Assembly (NCBI RefSeq): GCF_040545875.1
Contig: NZ_JBEPMR010000007.1
Direction: 5' to 3' (one strand)
Length of the DNA stretch: 64,000 nucleotides
From: Faecalicatena_A orotica
GTDB taxonomy: Bacteria > Bacillota > Clostridia > Lachnospirales > Lachnospiraceae
Made by a program: the position numbers and the translations under genes. The first letter of the stretch is position 1; every line of letters starts with the position of its first letter. Under the pieces are notes generated by a model that did not search any database, was not told where the DNA came from, and saw nothing but the letters and a program-made list of their open reading frames with translations. Positions 61,011-64,000 of this stretch are shown here, piece by piece.

Positions 61011-61709
61011 ATGAAACCACTTCTGGAATGTCAGGGATTAACTAAAAAATATAACAACTTCTATGCCCTTTCCAATCTGGACCTGACTCTGGAAAGAGGC
61101 CAGATCGTAGGCCTGCTCGGCCCGAACGGCAGCGGCAAGACAACGCTGATCAAGCTGATTAACGGACTTCTTATTCCCACTGACGGCCGTGTCATGATTA
61201 ACAGTCTGGCTCCCGGGGTCGAAACAAAAAAACTGGTATCCTATCTGCCTGAACGTGGATATTTAAATGATCACATGCGGGTAGACGAAATCTTATCCTA
61301 TTTTGTAGACTTCTATGACAATTTCAGCATCGAACGTGCAAATGCCATGCTGAAAGATCTGGAAATTGACACCCATGCCCGCCTGAGGACACTTTCAAAA
61401 GGAACAAAGGAAAAAGTCCAGCTTGTCCTTGTCATGAGCCGGGATGCAGAACTCTACATACTGGACGAGCCGATCGGGGGTGTCGACCCGGCGGCCAGGG
61501 ATTATATCCTGCACACGATTCTGACGAATTACAATGAGAATGCAACAATCCTGTTATCTACACATCTCATAACTGATATTGAAAACGTGCTGGACAGGGT
61601 AATCTTCCTTCAGAACGGACAGCTTACCCTGAATGCAACGGTTGACGAGATCCGCAGCAAATGGGGCAAATCTGTAGATGCTTTATTCAGGGAGGTATTC
61701 AAATGTTAG
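61011..61709 (+). CDS. ABC transporter ATP-binding protein
   Basis: The 232-residue ATPase has Walker A GPNGSGKTT (about 39-47), a variant signature LSKGTKEKVQLVLVMSRDAEL in place of LSGGQ, Walker B LYILDEP and the switch His in LLSTHLI. The LSKG variant is usual for YtrB-like exporters. It couples ATP hydrolysis to the permease encoded next, whose start overlaps its end by seven bases. Confidence 0.93.
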   Translation: MKPLLECQGLTKKYNNFYALSNLDLTLERGQIVGLLGPNGSGKTTLIKLINGLLIPTDGRVMINSLAPGVETKKLVSYLPERGYLNDHMRVDEILSYFVDFYDNFSIERANAMLKDLEIDTHARLRTLSKGTKEKVQLVLVMSRDAELYILDEPIGGVDPAARDYILHTILTNYNENATILLSTHLITDIENVLDRVIFLQNGQLTLNATVDEIRSKWGKSVDALFREVFKC

Positions 61710-62506
61710 GGAAATTAGTGAAATATGATCTGAAATACGGAATGCGCATTTTCATTGTACTGCATGCCATATTGGTGACTGCCTGCATACTCGGACGCAT
61801 TCTTTTCATGAATCAGCTGGACTTTAATTTAAAATTAGAAGCTTACCTTTCCCCACTGATTTTATTTTTCTCCCTGTTCCTCCTTTTGTTCACCGGTATT
61901 GGATTTGGCATTAACATCCTGTTAGTTGCCCGTTTTTATAAAAACCTGTATACAGATGAAGGATATCTGACATGGACCCTTCCGGCAACGGCAACCCAGC
62001 AGTTGTGGGCAAAGATTATATCCGGAATCATATGGGAATTTTCAAGTGTCCTGATCTCGGCCGCATCCTTACTGATACTGGTAAGCGGCGACAATGTGAC
62101 GGAGGCATATGCACAGGTGGCCGCGGATGTTACGAAGTCTCTCGGAATGCCGATCACACAGTTTGGTATCAGCCTGCTGATTTATTCCCTGTTCGGCACC
62201 CTTGGCAGCATTGTCATGCTTTACCTCTGTGTGGCAATCGGGCAGTTGTTCCCGGGCCACCGCATCTTATGTGCGATTGTCACTTATTTTATACTGTCAG
62301 CCATAATACAGGTCCTCTCATTTTCACTGATGTTTGCATTTAATATAGGGCCCGGCACGACAGCATATCTTGCCAGTCGTGGAATGCCAGCCACACATTA
62401 TATGGTAACTTCTTTCAGACTGGGAGGAGTCATGTCAGCCATCATTATGATAGCAGCCTATTTCGGTGTCCAGTATATTATGAACAAAAAACTAAATCTC
62501 AGTTAA
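61703..62506 (+). CDS. ABC transporter permease of the GntR-linked operon
   Basis: The 267-residue protein starts at MLGKLVKYDLKYGMRIFIVLHA (GGGAGG seven bases upstream) and has about six transmembrane helices (YLSPLILFFSLFLLLFTGIG, FSSVLISAASLLILVSG, ILCAIVTYFILSAIIQVLSF, VMSAIIMIAAYFGVQYIMN). It is an ABC-2-type permease, with no periplasmic partner. Together with the ATPase it forms an exporter whose substrate is unknown, perhaps a lipid or antimicrobial. Confidence 0.82.
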   Translation: MLGKLVKYDLKYGMRIFIVLHAILVTACILGRILFMNQLDFNLKLEAYLSPLILFFSLFLLLFTGIGFGINILLVARFYKNLYTDEGYLTWTLPATATQQLWAKIISGIIWEFSSVLISAASLLILVSGDNVTEAYAQVAADVTKSLGMPITQFGISLLIYSLFGTLGSIVMLYLCVAIGQLFPGHRILCAIVTYFILSAIIQVLSFSLMFAFNIGPGTTAYLASRGMPATHYMVTSFRLGGVMSAIIMIAAYFGVQYIMNKKLNLS

Positions 62507-62508
62507 AA

Positions 62509-62559
62509 AAGAGCCTGCAGGTGGATTTGAGTCAAATCAAACCCCATCCGCAGGCTCTT
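62509..62559. terminator. Terminator between the ABC operon and azlD
   Basis: AAGAGCCTGC and GCAGGCTCTT are perfect outer arms, with an inner GATTTGA/TCAAATC pair. Six T residues follow on the minus strand, so it best serves azlCD; it may also stop the ABC operon. Confidence 0.88.
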
Positions 62560-62577
62560 CCTTATTCCAATATCTCT

Positions 62578-62910
62578 TTAAAACACTATTTGGACAAGAA
62601 CCATATACAAAACAGTTCCCGCCCCAATGCTTAAAAGGTTATTCCTTTTCCATACATGGAGAACCACGACAGCCAATACGGCAATCAGTTCTGGTAATCC
62701 ATGAGGAGCTGCCATAATCTGCGTGTCTTTCAGGCAGTATATGACCAGCATACCTATCACAGCAGGTGTCAGGACCTTTCCCAGGTACTCAACAACCTTT
62801 GGTATCTCTTTCCCTTTCGGGAAAACAAGAAACGGAACAGCCCTTGTGGCAAACGTCGTTGCCGCCACTGCAAGTATGATCAGTAGAGAAGTCACTGCAT
62901 TTACCGGCAT
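62578..62910 (-). CDS. azlD: Branched-chain amino acid transport protein AzlD
   Basis: This 110-residue protein has four hydrophobic helices and the AzlD-like motifs LLIILAVAATTFATRAVPFLVF and YLGKVLTPAVIGMLVIYCLKD. It is the small partner of AzlC in exporting branched-chain amino acids or their analogues. Its start overlaps the azlC stop by ten bases, a strong sign of coupled translation. Confidence 0.93.
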   Translation of the reverse strand: MPVNAVTSLLIILAVAATTFATRAVPFLVFPKGKEIPKVVEYLGKVLTPAVIGMLVIYCLKDTQIMAAPHGLPELIAVLAVVVLHVWKRNNLLSIGAGTVLYMVLVQIVF

Positions 62911-63629
62911 GTCTCCACCTCCCCTTCATTTCCGTGATCCGTATCCCTGTCCAGCCGCTTCTTCATTACAAACAGCACAAGGATACTCAATATCATGGTC
63001 GGGAAGACAAAGCTTGCGCTTCCGAATACCTGCAGGCACAGCAGGGCACTGATCACCCCGATCACTGCCGGAATCCGGTTCCTTGCCTCCATCCACTGTT
63101 CCACAAATATTACAACAAACAAAGCTGTCATCGCGAATTCAATCCCTTCTGCATTGAACGGCAGGACACTCTTCAGGATCCCCCCTATTGCAGAGCCAAT
63201 GACCCAGTAACTCTGATCCAGAAGTGAGATTGCGAGCAGGAACTTGTCCTCCTCCACATCCTCGGGCACCTTCGTTGTACATAAAAGCGAGTATGTCTCA
63301 TCCGTCAGACCGAAAATCATGTACCAGCGTTTCGCACCCATTCTGTGGAACCGTTCCAGCAGCGACAATCCATAAAAGATATGGCGTATATTAACCATCA
63401 GCGTCATAAAAATCACCTGTATGAAGGAAATTCCGGGGACAAAAAAGTTAACCGCCAGATACTGCCCTGACCCGGCATACACCAGCAGGCTCATTAGTAC
63501 GGCCCACCAGGCTGAATATCCTTTTTCCGCATACATGACCCCAAAAGCAATCCCGATAAATAAATATCCCGTCAGCACCGGAATCGTATAAGGGAATGCC
63601 TTTTTAAACGCTTTCTTATAACCTGACAT
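62901..63629 (-). CDS. azlC: Branched-chain amino acid exporter subunit AzlC
   Basis: The 242-residue membrane protein has about seven helices and the AzlC motifs AFPYTIPVLTGYLFIGIAFGVMYAEKGYSAWWAVLMSLLVYAGSGQ, NIRHIFYGLSLLERFHRMG and GLTDETYSLL. With AzlD it exports branched-chain amino acids. The ATG at 63629 is chosen, because the one nine bases earlier abuts the ribosome site with no spacing. Confidence 0.95.
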   Translation of the reverse strand: MSGYKKAFKKAFPYTIPVLTGYLFIGIAFGVMYAEKGYSAWWAVLMSLLVYAGSGQYLAVNFFVPGISFIQVIFMTLMVNIRHIFYGLSLLERFHRMGAKRWYMIFGLTDETYSLLCTTKVPEDVEEDKFLLAISLLDQSYWVIGSAIGGILKSVLPFNAEGIEFAMTALFVVIFVEQWMEARNRIPAVIGVISALLCLQVFGSASFVFPTMILSILVLFVMKKRLDRDTDHGNEGEVETCR

Positions 63630-63727
63630 CTCACTCATTCCTTCTTGTATATATTAACATTTGTATCTTTATAATGTTGGGGCAAAAGTCATCCCGCCCC
63701 CTGATAAGTTTCAGAGCATAAAAAATA

Positions 63728-63799
63728 CACGTCTGGGCGGAGTCGAACCGCCGCACATGCCTCCGGAGGGCATTGCTCTATCCACTGAGCTACAGACGC
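63728..63799 (-). tRNA. tRNA-Arg (anticodon CCG)
   Basis: On the minus strand GCGTCTG pairs with CAGACGT (one G-U). A D-arm GCTC..GAGC, the anticodon arm ATGCC-CTCCGGA-GGCAT with anticodon CCG, and the T-arm GCGGTTCGACTCCGC follow. The 3' CCA is not encoded. It reads the rare Arg codon CGG. Confidence 0.97.
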
Positions 63800-64000
63800 A
63801 TAATCGGATATGTCCTGCCAGTCTTAAATCATCCTCAACAGAACGCCTTATAATCCTAGCACAAATTTTCCAAAAAGTAAAGACTAAAGAAACAAAAAAC
63901 CAGAGTCGTAAATTATTTTTCTAAATCCTACCCTGTTCATCCTATGTAGGACTTAGTCTTGGATAAGTAGGGTTTACTCTTGCATATGATTCCTTCTAGC
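63800..64000. other. Right-end stretch without a recognised gene
   Basis: No frame with a ribosome site is visible. A pair of imperfect CCTACCC/AAGTAGGGTTT-type repeats lies near 63926-63976, too weak to name. Upstream elements of the tRNA gene would lie on this side. Confidence 0.5.

Noticed and set aside
63728..64000. Integrated element at the tRNA-Arg gene
   Set aside because: No integrase or repeated tRNA 3' end is visible in the window; the window ends too soon to judge the far side.

Overview
The window looks like a chromosomal segment of an anaerobic, gut-type low-GC Clostridia, most likely a Lachnospiraceae relative. This is inferred from AT-rich intergenic DNA, strong GGAGG ribosome sites, sigma-A promoters, Firmicutes-style regulators (BglG/LicR-type, YesM/YesN, YtrA-type GntR), a cysteine-type sulfatase and dense carbohydrate operons. 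No rRNA, CRISPR array, intact insertion sequence or prophage was seen. One tRNA gene, Arg(CCG), lies near the right end.

Left end (1-3100): a truncated MATE exporter and its TetR-type repressor, which share a dyad operator; a Spx/ArsC-like protein; a HTH-Uma2 fusion; and an XRE regulator separated from it by paired AGTATA dyads. From 3161 to 10901, on the minus strand, is a cellobiose-type PTS (IIC, IIB, IIA) with its multidomain activator and four oxidoreductase or lactonase genes. A second operon (11104-16747) holds a 6-phospho-beta-glucosidase, esterase, iron alcohol dehydrogenase, aldo/keto reductase and a mannose-6-phosphate-isomerase-like cupin. Both operons have the same TTTACC-N11-GGTAA dyad exactly 8 bp upstream of the -35 box, so they are probably one regulon. 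Next come a LacI regulator with two cupin genes (16929-19146).

From 19200 to 22500 there is decay (a frameshifted LysR-like remnant and a gutted AAA/DUF4143 gene), followed by rtcB with a small HTH gene, a multi-hairpin leader and an untracked 39-codon gene. From 22646 to 40342 lies a glycan locus: five enzymes (GH43 with discoidin domain, GH2, DUF5060/DUF4038-type, SDR, GH35-like), a sulfatase, a propeller hydrolase, a CUT1 ABC importer and a divergent YesM/YesN two-component system.

From 40435 to 45270: a HEPN-like gene, tsf, rpsB, a glyoxalase-fold protein and a secreted NlpC/P60 peptidoglycan hydrolase. From 45489 to 54465 is the most interesting region, a compact Tad/Flp-like secretion or pilus operon. 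It has one CpaF-type ATPase, one apparent TadB-TadC fusion, three tiny paralogous pilin-like peptides (37, 51 and 55 residues) and a fourth 157-residue relative, two further TadE-like envelope proteins, and a 1281-residue beta-helix surface protein. It is preceded by a consensus promoter and a leader of about 455 nt.

The right end (54817-64000) is housekeeping: a CPBP protease, an AlaX-like editing protein, argS, a second Uma2 protein, endonuclease IV, a GntR-ABC cassette, azlCD and the tRNA. Functional statements rest on reading motifs by eye; no database search was run.
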